DNA of 10,586 nucleotides from an uncultured beta proteobacterium (lineage in GTDB: Bacteria > Pseudomonadota > Gammaproteobacteria > Burkholderiales > Burkholderiaceae_C). The translations under genes were made by a program, and so were the position numbers. Below are positions 1-6,906 of this stretch, in pieces. The notes beneath the pieces are model-generated. The model had not been told where the DNA came from. It searched no databases and saw only the letters and a list, made by a program, of their open reading frames with translations. The DNA lies in contig CAIYNH010000399.1 in NCBI GenBank assembly GCA_903927495.1, positions 1 through 10,586 of the forward strand, in the 5' to 3' direction. Positions within the stretch are counted from its first letter, which is position 1; the number at the start of each line of letters is the position of its first letter.

Positions 1-1
1 A

Positions 2-445
2 TTTGTGTTGACCCGCCGCTTTGTCAATTCACCTTTTGGTGCCACCCTCAAAGCCATTCGCGACAACCGCCTGCGCGCTATGGCGATCGGAATTCCGGTG
101 AACCGCCAAATCGCCGTGGTCTATACCGTAGCCGCTGGATTGGCAGGCGTAGCCGGTGCTCTGCTGGCACAAACCACGGGCTTTGCCTCGCTCGATGTGT
201 TTGAGTTTCACCGCTCGGCCGATGTCATGCTGGTGCTGGTCATTGGTGGCGTGGGCTGGCTTTACGGTGGTATTGCCGGTGCTGTGGTGTTCAAGCTGAT
301 GCAGGATGCACTCTCCAGCATCACCCCGCAGTACTGGACTTTTTGGATTGGGCTGTTTTTGGTGGTACTGGTGCTGGTCGGCCGGGAACGCCTGATTCGC
401 CCCTGGACCTGGGTCGCTGGTGCCCGCCGTGGAGGTAAGCCATGA
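2..445 (+). CDS. LivM-like branched-chain amino acid ABC transporter permease, C-terminal part (5' end outside window)
   Basis: Inner-membrane permease subunit of a HAAT-family ABC importer, which forms half of the channel for branched-chain amino acids or related organic acids. The frame is open from position 2, before any credible start, so the gene begins upstream and only about 147 codons are seen. The conserved cytoplasmic coupling segment SPFGATLKAIRDN, followed by RAMAIGI, is typical of LivM; this loop contacts the ATPase. Three hydrophobic segments follow, roughly AVVYTVAAGLAGVAGALLA, VMLVLVIGGVGWLYGGIAGA and WIGLFLVVLVLVG, and the protein ends in a short basic tail. Its stop codon overlaps the ATG of the next gene (ATGA at 442-445), which indicates translational coupling with the LivG-like ATPase. 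The substrate cannot be assigned: HAAT systems also carry urea, amides and aromatic acids, and the periplasmic binding protein is not in view. Confidence 0.93.
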   Translation, partial: FVLTRRFVNSPFGATLKAIRDNRLRAMAIGIPVNRQIAVVYTVAAGLAGVAGALLAQTTGFASLDVFEFHRSADVMLVLVIGGVGWLYGGIAGAVVFKLMQDALSSITPQYWTFWIGLFLVVLVLVGRERLIRPWTWVAGARRGGKP

Positions 446-1242
446 GCGACAACACGGTACTGTCGGCGCAGGGGTTGGTGATGCGCTTTGGCGGCATCAC
501 TGCCACCAACAACGTTACCTTGGATTTACAAAAGGGCGCGCGCCATGCCTTGATCGGCCCGAATGGCGCCGGCAAGACCACGCTCATCAATCTGTTGACC
601 GGTGTTTTGCAACCTACCGCCGGAACAATCACCTTGCAAGGGCAAGACATTACTCACCTGGCCCCCTACCAACGGGTGCGGCGCGGTCTGGTTCGCACCT
701 TTCAGATCAATCAGTTGTTTGACACCCTGACCCCGCTCGAAACGCTGGCCATGACGGTCTCGCAACAGCAGGGCTTGGGTGGTAAGTGGTGGCAGGCTTT
801 GGGCCTGCGCCGGGACGTGACTGAGCGCTGCGAGCAATTGCTGGAGCAATTTCACCTGACCGGTGTGATGTCGCAGGAAACCCGCGTGTTGGCCTACGGC
901 AAACGGCGCTTGCTTGAGATTGCAATCGCCCTGGCGTGCGAGCCACAGGTGTTGTTGCTGGATGAGCCAGTGGCTGGTGTGCCAGCAGGTGAGCGTGAAG
1001 AACTGCTGCAAACCGTGGCGGCGCTGCCTGCTGATGTTTCTATTTTGCTGATCGAACACGACATGGACCTGGTTTTTAGTTTTGCCAAGCGCATGACGGT
1101 GCTGGTTAACGGCACCGTACTCACCGAGGGCGATCCTGAACAGATTGCCCACGACCCGCAGGTCAAGGCCGTGTACCTGGGCCATGGTGATGAAATCAAT
1201 GACCACGCCCAGATCAAACGCTCGGAGACACCTCATGGCTGA
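442..1242 (+). CDS. LivG-like branched-chain amino acid ABC transporter ATP-binding protein
   Basis: Cytoplasmic ATPase that powers the importer, paired with the LivF-like protein encoded next. The 266 residues contain Walker A GPNGAGKT (39-46), the Q-loop glutamine Q88 in TFQINQLF, an unusual signature LAYGKRRLLEIA (150-161) in place of LSGGQ, Walker B VLLLDE (170-175) and the H-loop histidine H206 in LIEHDMD. LIEHDMD, and the long insertion between Q-loop and signature, are LivG-type rather than LivF-type. The ATG at 442 is preceded by GGAGG at 431-435 and overlaps the permease stop. The gene ends with a roughly 20-residue polar tail after VYLG, the usual LivG end, and its last 8 bases overlap the livF-like start. 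It belongs to the same operon as both neighbours. Family assignment is secure; transported substrate is unknown. Confidence 0.95.
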   Translation: MSDNTVLSAQGLVMRFGGITATNNVTLDLQKGARHALIGPNGAGKTTLINLLTGVLQPTAGTITLQGQDITHLAPYQRVRRGLVRTFQINQLFDTLTPLETLAMTVSQQQGLGGKWWQALGLRRDVTERCEQLLEQFHLTGVMSQETRVLAYGKRRLLEIAIALACEPQVLLLDEPVAGVPAGEREELLQTVAALPADVSILLIEHDMDLVFSFAKRMTVLVNGTVLTEGDPEQIAHDPQVKAVYLGHGDEINDHAQIKRSETPHG

Positions 1243-1960
1243 ACTCCTCAAAGTAGCGGCCTTGAGCGCCGGCTACGGTGAAGCGGTGGTGCTGAACGAC
1301 ATCTCGATTACCCTGGGTGAAGGCCAGACACTGGCCTTGCTCGGACGCAACGGCACCGGCAAAACGACCTTGATCAACACCCTGGCCGGAGCCACCCGCC
1401 AGCACGGCGGCAGCATCATGCTGGGTGGGCGGGCACTGCACAGCCTGCCATCGCATGAACGAGCCGCTGTCGGCATTGGCTGGGTACCGCAAGAACGTAA
1501 TATTTTCAAGTCGCTCACCGTGCATGAAAACCTGACTGCAGTAGCGCGCCCCGCCCGCGTCGGCCGGTCTGCCAAACCCTGGACACCCGAGCGGGTGTAC
1601 ACCTTGTTTCCACGTTTGGCCGAGCGCAGCAATAACCTGGGCACACAACTTTCCGGTGGTGAGCAGCAAATGCTGGCTTTGGGTCGCGCCCTGGTACTGA
1701 ACCCGACCCTGCTGCTGCTGGATGAACCCTGCGAAGGTCTCGCTCCCATCATCGTGCAGGAGTTGCTGCGCGCCATCCGGCGCGTGACCCGCGACGAAGG
1801 CTTGTCAGCCATCATCGTCGAGCAGCACCCGCAGGCGATTCTGGCGATTTCCGACACCGCTGCGGTACTGGACCGCGGCACGGTGGTGTATTCCGGTAGC
1901 GCCAGCAGTCTGCAAGAACAACCAGAGCTGCTGGATAGGCTGCTAGGGGTCGCACGCTAA
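1235..1960 (+). CDS. LivF-like branched-chain amino acid ABC transporter ATP-binding protein
   Basis: Second ATPase of the importer, forming a heterodimer with the LivG-like subunit. The 241-residue product has Walker A GRNGTGKT (37-44), Q-loop Q86 in WVPQERNIF, a canonical signature LSGGEQQ (139-145) and Walker B LLLLDE (159-164). The H-loop region reads IVEQHPQ; glutamine in the usual histidine place is normal for LivF (VEQN in E. coli). The frame is open further upstream, but the ATG at 1235 is chosen because GGAGA at 1224-1228 lies 6 bases before it and MAELLKVAALSAGYG is the standard LivF beginning. The start overlaps the livG-like stop by 8 bases, so the two subunits are probably made in balanced amounts. 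This is the last gene of the transporter block; no T-tract terminator follows, only the hairpin repeat at 1965-2025. Confidence 0.95.
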   Translation: MAELLKVAALSAGYGEAVVLNDISITLGEGQTLALLGRNGTGKTTLINTLAGATRQHGGSIMLGGRALHSLPSHERAAVGIGWVPQERNIFKSLTVHENLTAVARPARVGRSAKPWTPERVYTLFPRLAERSNNLGTQLSGGEQQMLALGRALVLNPTLLLLDEPCEGLAPIIVQELLRAIRRVTRDEGLSAIIVEQHPQAILAISDTAAVLDRGTVVYSGSASSLQEQPELLDRLLGVAR

Positions 1961-1964
1961 GCCA

Positions 1965-2025
1965 CAAATAGCTATCTATTAGATAGCTTCTAGTGCTTGA
2001 TGAATAAGCCTTGGATGGCTATTTG
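1965..2025. repeat. Intergenic hairpin repeat, copy 1
   Basis: The gap between the livF-like and Bug genes carries a compact palindromic element. Outer arms CAAATAGC (1965-1972) and GCTATTTG (2018-2025) are perfect inverted copies. Inside are a first hairpin, GCTATCT-att-AGATAGC (1971-1987), and a second, GCTT-gatgaat-AAGC (1995-2009). The core GTGCTTGATGAATAAG (1993-2008) matches 14 of 16 bases with 7311-7326, and the distance from left arm to core is 20 bases in both places, so these are two copies of one element. I associate such elements with Comamonadaceae intergenic regions, from memory and unverified. The element occupies most of the space where the Bug gene promoter or a livF-side terminator would lie. 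It has no T-run after the stems. Confidence 0.75.
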
Positions 2026-2051
2026 CTTACAAATTTATTGAAGGAACACGG

Positions 2052-3017
2052 ATGATGTTAAAACCCTTGCTCAGCACATTGCTGACCGCCCTGGTGATGC
2101 TGCACGCAGCCTCGGCACAAACCTTCCCCAGCAAGCCCATCAAGATCGTGGTGCCCTTTGGCGCTGGCGGCGTAGCGGATCTGACCGCCCGCATCGTCGG
2201 TGCCAGGCTCACCGAATCCTTGGGACAAAGTGTGATCATTGACAACAAACCAGGGGCGGGCGGTGTTATCGCCAGTGACACGGTCGCTAAATCGGTGCCC
2301 GATGGGCACACCCTGCTGCTGATGTCGAATGCCACCGCCGTCAGTGCCGGTTTGTTCAAGTCGCTGCCGTATGACGCCGTGCGCGATTTCACACCGATCT
2401 CGACCCTGGGCTACTTTGACATTGCCGTAGTGGTGCCGGCAGATTCAAAATTCAAGACGTTCGGCGAATTGTTGAGCTATGCCCGTGCCAATCCGGGCAA
2501 GCTTAATATCGGCAGCATCAACATCGGCAGCACGCAAAACCTGGCCGCTGAACTGTTCAAAACCAGTGCCAATGTGGATCTGCAAATTGTCCCGTTCAAC
2601 GGAACGCCGGCCGTGATCACCGCTTTGCGTGGTGCGCAAATTGATGCCGCAGTAGAGATACTGGGCCCGGTAATGCCGCAGATCAACGACAAAGCCCTGC
2701 GCGCCCTGGTTGTGACGGGTGAGAACCGCGCTGCCATACTTCCTGATGTACCCACCGCCAAAGAAAGCGGCTTGCCAAGCTTTATCGCTTCCAGTTGGAA
2801 CGCCTTGGCCGCCCCAGCCAAGACCCCAAAGGACGTGATAGCTCGTCTGAACAAAGACATTGCTGCAGCCCTGAACGCACCCGACGTGAAGAAAAAATTA
2901 CATGACCTCAATGTGCAGGCGCGCCTGAGCACACCCGAGCAGGCGTCTGAGTTGCTGGTCAGCGAAACCAAGCGCTGGGGCGAGGTTATTCAACGCGCCA
3001 AAATACCCCAACAATAA
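2052..3017 (+). CDS. Bug/TctC-family periplasmic substrate-binding protein
   Basis: Periplasmic receptor of the tripartite tricarboxylate transporter (Bug) superfamily, which binds small carboxylates and hands them to a TctAB-type permease. The 321 residues begin with a signal peptide (hydrophobic core about 5-18, likely cleavage after ASA at 20-22). The Bug hallmark FPSKPIKIVVPFGAGGVADL spans 25-44, with ligand-contacting D43. The second family stretch, around GKLNIGSINIGS and AAELFK (149-170), and the segment VPFNGTPAVITALRGAQID (180-198) also fit. Length is normal for the family. AAGGAA at 2041-2046 can serve ATG 2052 (5-base spacer) or ATG 2055 (8-base spacer), so the true start may be one codon later. 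No TctA or TctB gene is present, so it may be an orphan receptor, as is common in Burkholderiales. The dehydrogenase and hemerythrin genes follow closely. Ligand unknown. Confidence 0.93.
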   Translation: MMLKPLLSTLLTALVMLHAASAQTFPSKPIKIVVPFGAGGVADLTARIVGARLTESLGQSVIIDNKPGAGGVIASDTVAKSVPDGHTLLLMSNATAVSAGLFKSLPYDAVRDFTPISTLGYFDIAVVVPADSKFKTFGELLSYARANPGKLNIGSINIGSTQNLAAELFKTSANVDLQIVPFNGTPAVITALRGAQIDAAVEILGPVMPQINDKALRALVVTGENRAAILPDVPTAKESGLPSFIASSWNALAAPAKTPKDVIARLNKDIAAALNAPDVKKKLHDLNVQARLSTPEQASELLVSETKRWGEVIQRAKIPQQ

Positions 3018-3048
3018 GCAACTGTCGAAGATTTCAGGAGAGCATTGC

Positions 3049-3954
3049 ATGCAACTCGAGCACATGGGCATGGTGGGCTATGGTGAGGTTGGCAAGATAT
3101 TTACCCTTGAACTCAAAAGCAGCTTTAAGACTGTCTGCACATGGGATTTGAAATTTGCCGAGGCCAGTGCACCAGCGCTGCGCGATGCCGAACTCGGCCA
3201 CGCCAGGCAGGCAGGAGTTATGGCGAGCAGTTCCGTCCACGAATTGTGCAGCCAGTGCGATTTTGTGATTTCGGCGGTGACCGCTGCCAACACGCTGGCG
3301 GTGGCGCAGGCGGCAGCGCCAGTGATTCGCCCTGGCACCGTGTTTCTGGATCTCAACTCAGCCTCTCCCGGCACCAAGCAGCAATGCGCGCAAATCATCG
3401 AAGCAGCTGGCGCCATTTATGTTGAAGCCGGGGTCATGACCTCGGTGCCGCCCTACGGCATCCGCGTGCCGATGCTACTGGGTGGCGCTCAAGCACAATC
3501 CTTGGCCGAAAGGCTGTGCCCCTTGGGCATGGATGTCCGCGCTGTCGCCAACCAGATTGGCATAGCCAGCGCCATCAAAATGTGCCGCAGCGTGATGATC
3601 AAGGGCCTGGAGGCTCTGGTCATTGAGAGTTACAGCACCGCGCGTAAATATGGTGTCGAAGCCCACATGATCCCCACCTTGACTGAAACTTTTCCGTCAA
3701 TTGACTGGGAAAAGACTGGGGCCTATTTTTTCAGCCGCGTCGCCAAGCACGGCAAACGCCGGGCCCAAGAAATGCGCGAGGCTGCCAACACCGTGCGTGA
3801 AGCCGGGTTTGAGCCCTGGATGGCGGCAGCGATTGCCGAAAAACACGACTGGGTCGCTCAGCAAAGCGCCGCTGGCATCTTTGATGACCTGCCCACCGAT
3901 GCACCATGGCAAGCATTCGCAGATCGGCTGATTGCACGGTCACTCCCACATTAA
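3049..3954 (+). CDS. NAD(P)-dependent oxidoreductase, 6-phosphogluconate dehydrogenase-like with DUF1932 C-terminal domain
   Basis: Cytoplasmic dehydrogenase of the beta-hydroxyacid dehydrogenase / 6-phosphogluconate dehydrogenase superfamily, expected to oxidise a hydroxy acid or similar compound. The 301 residues start with a Rossmann nucleotide-binding motif GYGEVG (10-15). FLDLNSASPGTK (99-110) corresponds to the substrate-binding D-x-S/N-x-x-P loop, and ASAIKMCRS (173-181) carries the expected catalytic lysine K177. The C-terminal half (about 185-295) is helical and looks like the DUF1932 type, with IKGLEALVIES as its conserved entry. The start at 3049 is supported by AGGAG at 3036-3040, 8 bases upstream. 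The gene begins 31 bases after the Bug gene and ends 21 bases before the hemerythrin gene, so all three are probably one transcript. Substrate is not predictable; the adjacent receptor suggests it may be the imported compound. Confidence 0.88.
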   Translation: MQLEHMGMVGYGEVGKIFTLELKSSFKTVCTWDLKFAEASAPALRDAELGHARQAGVMASSSVHELCSQCDFVISAVTAANTLAVAQAAAPVIRPGTVFLDLNSASPGTKQQCAQIIEAAGAIYVEAGVMTSVPPYGIRVPMLLGGAQAQSLAERLCPLGMDVRAVANQIGIASAIKMCRSVMIKGLEALVIESYSTARKYGVEAHMIPTLTETFPSIDWEKTGAYFFSRVAKHGKRRAQEMREAANTVREAGFEPWMAAAIAEKHDWVAQQSAAGIFDDLPTDAPWQAFADRLIARSLPH

Positions 3955-3975
3955 ATCAGCCACAGGAGAAACACC

Positions 3976-4554
3976 ATGGTGCATGAGAGCATTCAAATCA
4001 TTCACGACGAGCACACCACACTGGCGGCGATGCTGCGTTCATTTGGCATGATGGTGGCACGAGGTCTGGGCAATGACCCCAAAGAATCATTTGCCGTGAT
4101 GCGCGCGATGCTGTTCTACATTGACGAATTTCCGGAGCGGCTGCATCACCCCAAGGAATCCGAGTTGCTGTTTCCCCCCGTGGCTCGACTGGCACCCGAA
4201 ACCCAACCGCTGATTGCCCGGCTGGACCTGGATCATGCCAAAGGTGAATCGGCGGTGCGCGAGCTGCAATATCTGCTGCTGGCCTGGGAACTTCTGGGCG
4301 ACACCCGGCACGCCACTTTCGATCAGGCGGCCAAAAAATACCTGCAGTTCTATCTGGAGCACATGCGCCTGGAAGAAACCGTGATTCTGCCGGCAGCCAT
4401 CAAAGTACTCGGTGAGGCCGACTGGAAAGAGCTTGATGCCGCCTTTGCCAGCAACTGCGACCCACTAAGCGGAAAGTACCCGCGTGACCCTATTTATGAC
4501 CGCCTGTTCACGCAAATCGTCTCGCGGGCACCGGCGCCGATTGGTTTGGGCTAG
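3976..4554 (+). CDS. Hemerythrin HHE domain protein
   Basis: Predicted four-helix-bundle protein of the hemerythrin family, which binds a non-heme di-iron centre and may sense or carry oxygen, or handle iron or nitric oxide. In 192 residues the putative ligands are spread as expected: H10 and H13 in IIHDEH, H57/H58 and E61 in HHPKE, H87 in LDLDHAKGE, and H129 with E133/E134 in EHMRLEE. The fold fills most of the protein, and the last 30 residues are a short tail with no evident domain. ATG 3976 is preceded by AGGAG at 3964-3968. No signal peptide or membrane segment is visible, so it should be cytoplasmic. It is the last gene of the Bug-dehydrogenase cluster and converges on the minus-strand gene that ends at 4643. 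Why an oxygen- or iron-binding protein sits with a transport receptor is unclear. Confidence 0.9.
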   Translation: MVHESIQIIHDEHTTLAAMLRSFGMMVARGLGNDPKESFAVMRAMLFYIDEFPERLHHPKESELLFPPVARLAPETQPLIARLDLDHAKGESAVRELQYLLLAWELLGDTRHATFDQAAKKYLQFYLEHMRLEETVILPAAIKVLGEADWKELDAAFASNCDPLSGKYPRDPIYDRLFTQIVSRAPAPIGLG

Positions 4555-4580
4555 TCCGACGGTTAAGTCAATTTGGTCTG

Positions 4581-4616
4581 CCCCCAGCCCGCAACCCATT
4601 GCAATGCAGGTGGGGG
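4581..4616. terminator. Possible bidirectional terminator stem-loop between convergent genes
   Basis: CCCCCA (4581-4586) pairs with TGGGGG (4611-4616). With a one-base bulge the stem continues through CC/GG, and two more pairs follow after a mismatch, enclosing a loop that contains the small palindrome CATTGCAATG. It lies in the 88-base gap between the convergent hemerythrin and secreted-protein genes, where a shared terminator is expected. Neither side has a T-run, so classical Rho-independent termination is doubtful. Confidence 0.4.
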
Positions 4617-4642
4617 TAACAGCAACTTACCGGAACCTTTGA

Positions 4643-4679
4643 CTATGGCGAACCGACGCGACCTTCGTCTTTGCCATAG
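4643..4679. repeat. Inverted repeat forming a long stem over the stop codon of the minus-strand gene
   Basis: CTATGGC (4643-4649) and GCCATAG (4673-4679) are perfect inverted copies. The stem can extend through a G-T wobble and two A-T pairs, then after a two-base bulge through GACG/CGTC (4655-4658 with 4666-4669), leaving a 7-base loop. The left arm includes the TAG stop of the 750-residue protein; the rest encodes its last residues, GKDEGRVGSP. It could shield the mRNA end or be a by-product of the coding sequence. Confidence 0.5.
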
Positions 4680-6895
4680 GTCAGCCAGTGATTCAGTGCA
4701 TCGGAATAGTTTCTATTGCCAAACGCCTTTTGGAGATCGGGATAACGATTGAGGTAAGCCATCACATTGAAGCCCGGGCTACCTTGTCGACCCTCATCGA
4801 TTCCATGAAACAGCCAATGATCGAGGGCACAGGCATAGCCTCCTTTACAGTACTGCATCAGATCAGGATAGCGTCCAAGGTAGTATGCAGCGCTAAATTC
4901 AAAACTGCCTGGACTGCCCTCATTGAAACCCGAATTTCTCCAATGCGTGGCCAGATCAACGCCTGCTTTGAGGACATCAGGTCTTGCATCGTAATAGTAG
5001 TCCCAGTCAAATACCGATGCCGCGAACTTGTTGTCAGGACCTTTTTTGTGCTTCTTCTTGCCAATGCGCTTAAACCAGTTACCAGCATCGGCAAAAGCTT
5101 TGGCAGCATCATTGGTCAATTTTTGGGCTGAGTCACGAGCGACATCCTTCACTCGGTTGTATTCAGCTTTGGCAGCGTCGTCTATCTTTTTCAACTCGGC
5201 GTTAGCGGCATTGGCAGTGTAGCCACCAAGTCCCTGGCCCGTGCTGCTAACCCACTGAAGGGCTTTCTTCAGATCTTCACCGTAACATCCAGTGATCTGG
5301 GTTGGGTCAACATTCACCCCTGGAAGACTGTCAAGCAAGCCAGCCAAGTTGACATTGGCCTGAATGGGCGCATCCATAGAAATTGCAAACGGTGTCAGGC
5401 AAGTGGCCGGACTGCGCACCATCAGCTGATTTGGATCCAGGCTAGCTGTCAGCACGCGTCCAAGAAAATTTCCCTTCATTTCAATGGACTGGACATTCTT
5501 CGTCACCCTGGCCTTGGACGCCATGGAAATGCCCTGCTTGCCAAGTGGCCCCAGTTTGAGCATCAACCCGGCGCTGGCTTGACTGGACAAGCCATTTTCG
5601 TTCATCAGAACTTTCATACTGCCCACTTCCAAGCCAAGTACGGTGGCGTTGCCGACGAGCTTGAGCAAGGGGCCTCTGACTTTGCAATCGCTGCCAAGAA
5701 TCGCTTGAGCCACGCCATCTGCAGGTTTGGTGCAACTGTCGTCATCCTCAGTAGCCATCGGCCCAAGTACCAATATATTGAAAGCGCTCAGGGGTGGGAA
5801 CGGCTTGTTTTTGTCGCCAAAGGTGTATTCAGGCACTGGCATGGGATTGCGCAACTGGAACACGGACAAGGGCTTGGTTACCAGCGCGAGCTTGTCCCGA
5901 ACCTGAGCAATGTTCTTCAAGAAGCTACCCCCAGGCAGCTTGGGCGAATTCATGGACAACCCCAAATTGACATACTCTTCCAAGGTGATGGATTGGGCAG
6001 CCAGGCCAAATTTGAAGTCAAGCAAGTCCAGGGCACCTGAGGGTGCAATTGGTGTTTCAAAAAAGCTGATGAATTTTTTGCCACTCGGTATGATGAAATT
6101 TCCTTTGTACCCAATCGCACCCTGGTTGTTGGCAAAAAACGTTGAATCTGACAGTTTCAAGCCATTCATGCCGAGTGGGCCGTTGATGATGGTGCCTGGA
6201 GCTGGCTGGAGTTCAACATAAAATTCCGGCAAGTCTTTGGGGTTAAAGTTTTTCAGGTCTGCCAGTATGGATGTGGCAAGAGCCGCTTGGCCGGAGCGGT
6301 CGGTCGGAGTTGGCAGCGAGACACCCGCGCGCATCGTCCAATTCTGCGCCGGCAGACCCATACCAACCTCAAGGGCCGTCTTCATGATGCCACTGATGCT
6401 GACTTTAGTTGCAACCTGAAAGCCGCTTTTGAAATCCAGCGAATCCACATTGAAGTAGCTGTTGGCAATGGTCTGCTGAAAGTCGGACGGCATGTCTTTC
6501 GTTTGCAGGGTGAAATCGATCGTAGCCAAGGAAAAAATCGGGTCGATCAGAGAACTCCCTGCAAACTGTCGCCATGCCTTGCTGTTGAACACAGCAGGCA
6601 TGCTGACTTTGGCATTGACCACCAGAAAAATCGCTTGCCGGTCGCTGTCACCATAAACATACAGTTGCAGCGGGGTGCTGGCAATGGTCTTCCTGGCTAC
6701 ATAACCGCCCCCGGGCATGGGTTTAAGGCTGGCGAACATATCACTCACCGCGCCCTGAACGCCCGGAATCGGTATCAGGTTGACCGCTTCCCTCAAATAG
6801 GCATTCACAGGTGGTCCTGTCTGCGCTTGTGCCGGCAAATGAAATACCAACAAACTCAAAAATACAGCAACTGCTGCAACAAAAACTCTATTCAT
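4643..6895 (-). CDS. Secreted protein of unknown function with three C-terminal HW...G..EG repeats
   Basis: I do not recognise the family of the main part. The 750-residue product has a clean signal peptide (hydrophobic about 4-20, likely cleavage after AQA at 22-24) and no later membrane segment, so it should be periplasmic or extracellular. Residues 25-540 look beta-rich, with many alternating hydrophobic strands and GPLG turns. Residues about 541-611 are helical and charged, followed by a basic linker KKKHKKGPDNK. Residues 629-664, 665-708 and 709-750 are three repeats sharing YY/YL, (R/Y)PD(L/V), A..HW, G..EG and GS. The protein ends exactly at a repeat boundary. Six cysteines (388, 404, 499, 537, 683, 689) suit disulfides in an exported protein. 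The frame stays open for 19 more codons upstream, but ATG 6895 is chosen because GGAGGG precedes it and the signal peptide starts there. Base composition looks less GC-rich than its neighbours. Similar repeats occur, from memory, in other secreted bacterial proteins. Confidence 0.85.
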   Translation of the reverse strand: MNRVFVAAVAVFLSLLVFHLPAQAQTGPPVNAYLREAVNLIPIPGVQGAVSDMFASLKPMPGGGYVARKTIASTPLQLYVYGDSDRQAIFLVVNAKVSMPAVFNSKAWRQFAGSSLIDPIFSLATIDFTLQTKDMPSDFQQTIANSYFNVDSLDFKSGFQVATKVSISGIMKTALEVGMGLPAQNWTMRAGVSLPTPTDRSGQAALATSILADLKNFNPKDLPEFYVELQPAPGTIINGPLGMNGLKLSDSTFFANNQGAIGYKGNFIIPSGKKFISFFETPIAPSGALDLLDFKFGLAAQSITLEEYVNLGLSMNSPKLPGGSFLKNIAQVRDKLALVTKPLSVFQLRNPMPVPEYTFGDKNKPFPPLSAFNILVLGPMATEDDDSCTKPADGVAQAILGSDCKVRGPLLKLVGNATVLGLEVGSMKVLMNENGLSSQASAGLMLKLGPLGKQGISMASKARVTKNVQSIEMKGNFLGRVLTASLDPNQLMVRSPATCLTPFAISMDAPIQANVNLAGLLDSLPGVNVDPTQITGCYGEDLKKALQWVSSTGQGLGGYTANAANAELKKIDDAAKAEYNRVKDVARDSAQKLTNDAAKAFADAGNWFKRIGKKKHKKGPDNKFAASVFDWDYYYDARPDVLKAGVDLATHWRNSGFNEGSPGSFEFSAAYYLGRYPDLMQYCKGGYACALDHWLFHGIDEGRQGSPGFNVMAYLNRYPDLQKAFGNRNYSDALNHWLTYGKDEGRVGSP
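4646..5011 (-). repeat. Three tandem protein repeats (36, 44 and 42 residues) at the C-terminus of the secreted protein
   Basis: The repeats align as F..(3-5)..YY or YL, then (R/Y)PD(L/V), a variable stretch, A..HW...G..EG(R/S) and a closing GS or GSP. Repeat 1 (residues 629-664) is shortest, with DARPDVLKAG and THWRNSGFNEGSPGS. Repeat 2 (665-708) carries two extra cysteines in YCKGGYAC. Repeat 3 (709-750) contains NRYPDLQKAFGNRNY and HWLTYGKDEGRVGSP. I infer small helical modules used for surface, carbohydrate or protein contacts; no binding partner can be read from the sequence. Confidence 0.8.
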
Positions 6896-6900
6896 AAACA

Positions 6901-6906
6901 CCCTCC
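6901..6906 (-). promoter_or_regulatory. Ribosome binding site of the secreted-protein gene
   Basis: On the minus strand GGAGGG lies 5 bases before the ATG at 6895-6893. This near-perfect Shine-Dalgarno decides the start in favour of MNRVFVAAVA rather than the ATG at 6952, which would put 19 polar and basic residues before the signal peptide. Confidence 0.85.

Noticed and set aside
526..1251. 241-codon open frame on the minus strand
   Set aside because: It is antisense to the LivG-like gene, which shows every ABC ATPase motif. The translation is Gln/His-rich and has no family features.
1702..1836. Loss of the H-loop histidine in the LivF-like ATPase (VEQH instead of an E-H pair)
   Set aside because: Glutamine at this place is normal for LivF proteins (VEQN in E. 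coli), so it is not a sign of an inactive enzyme.
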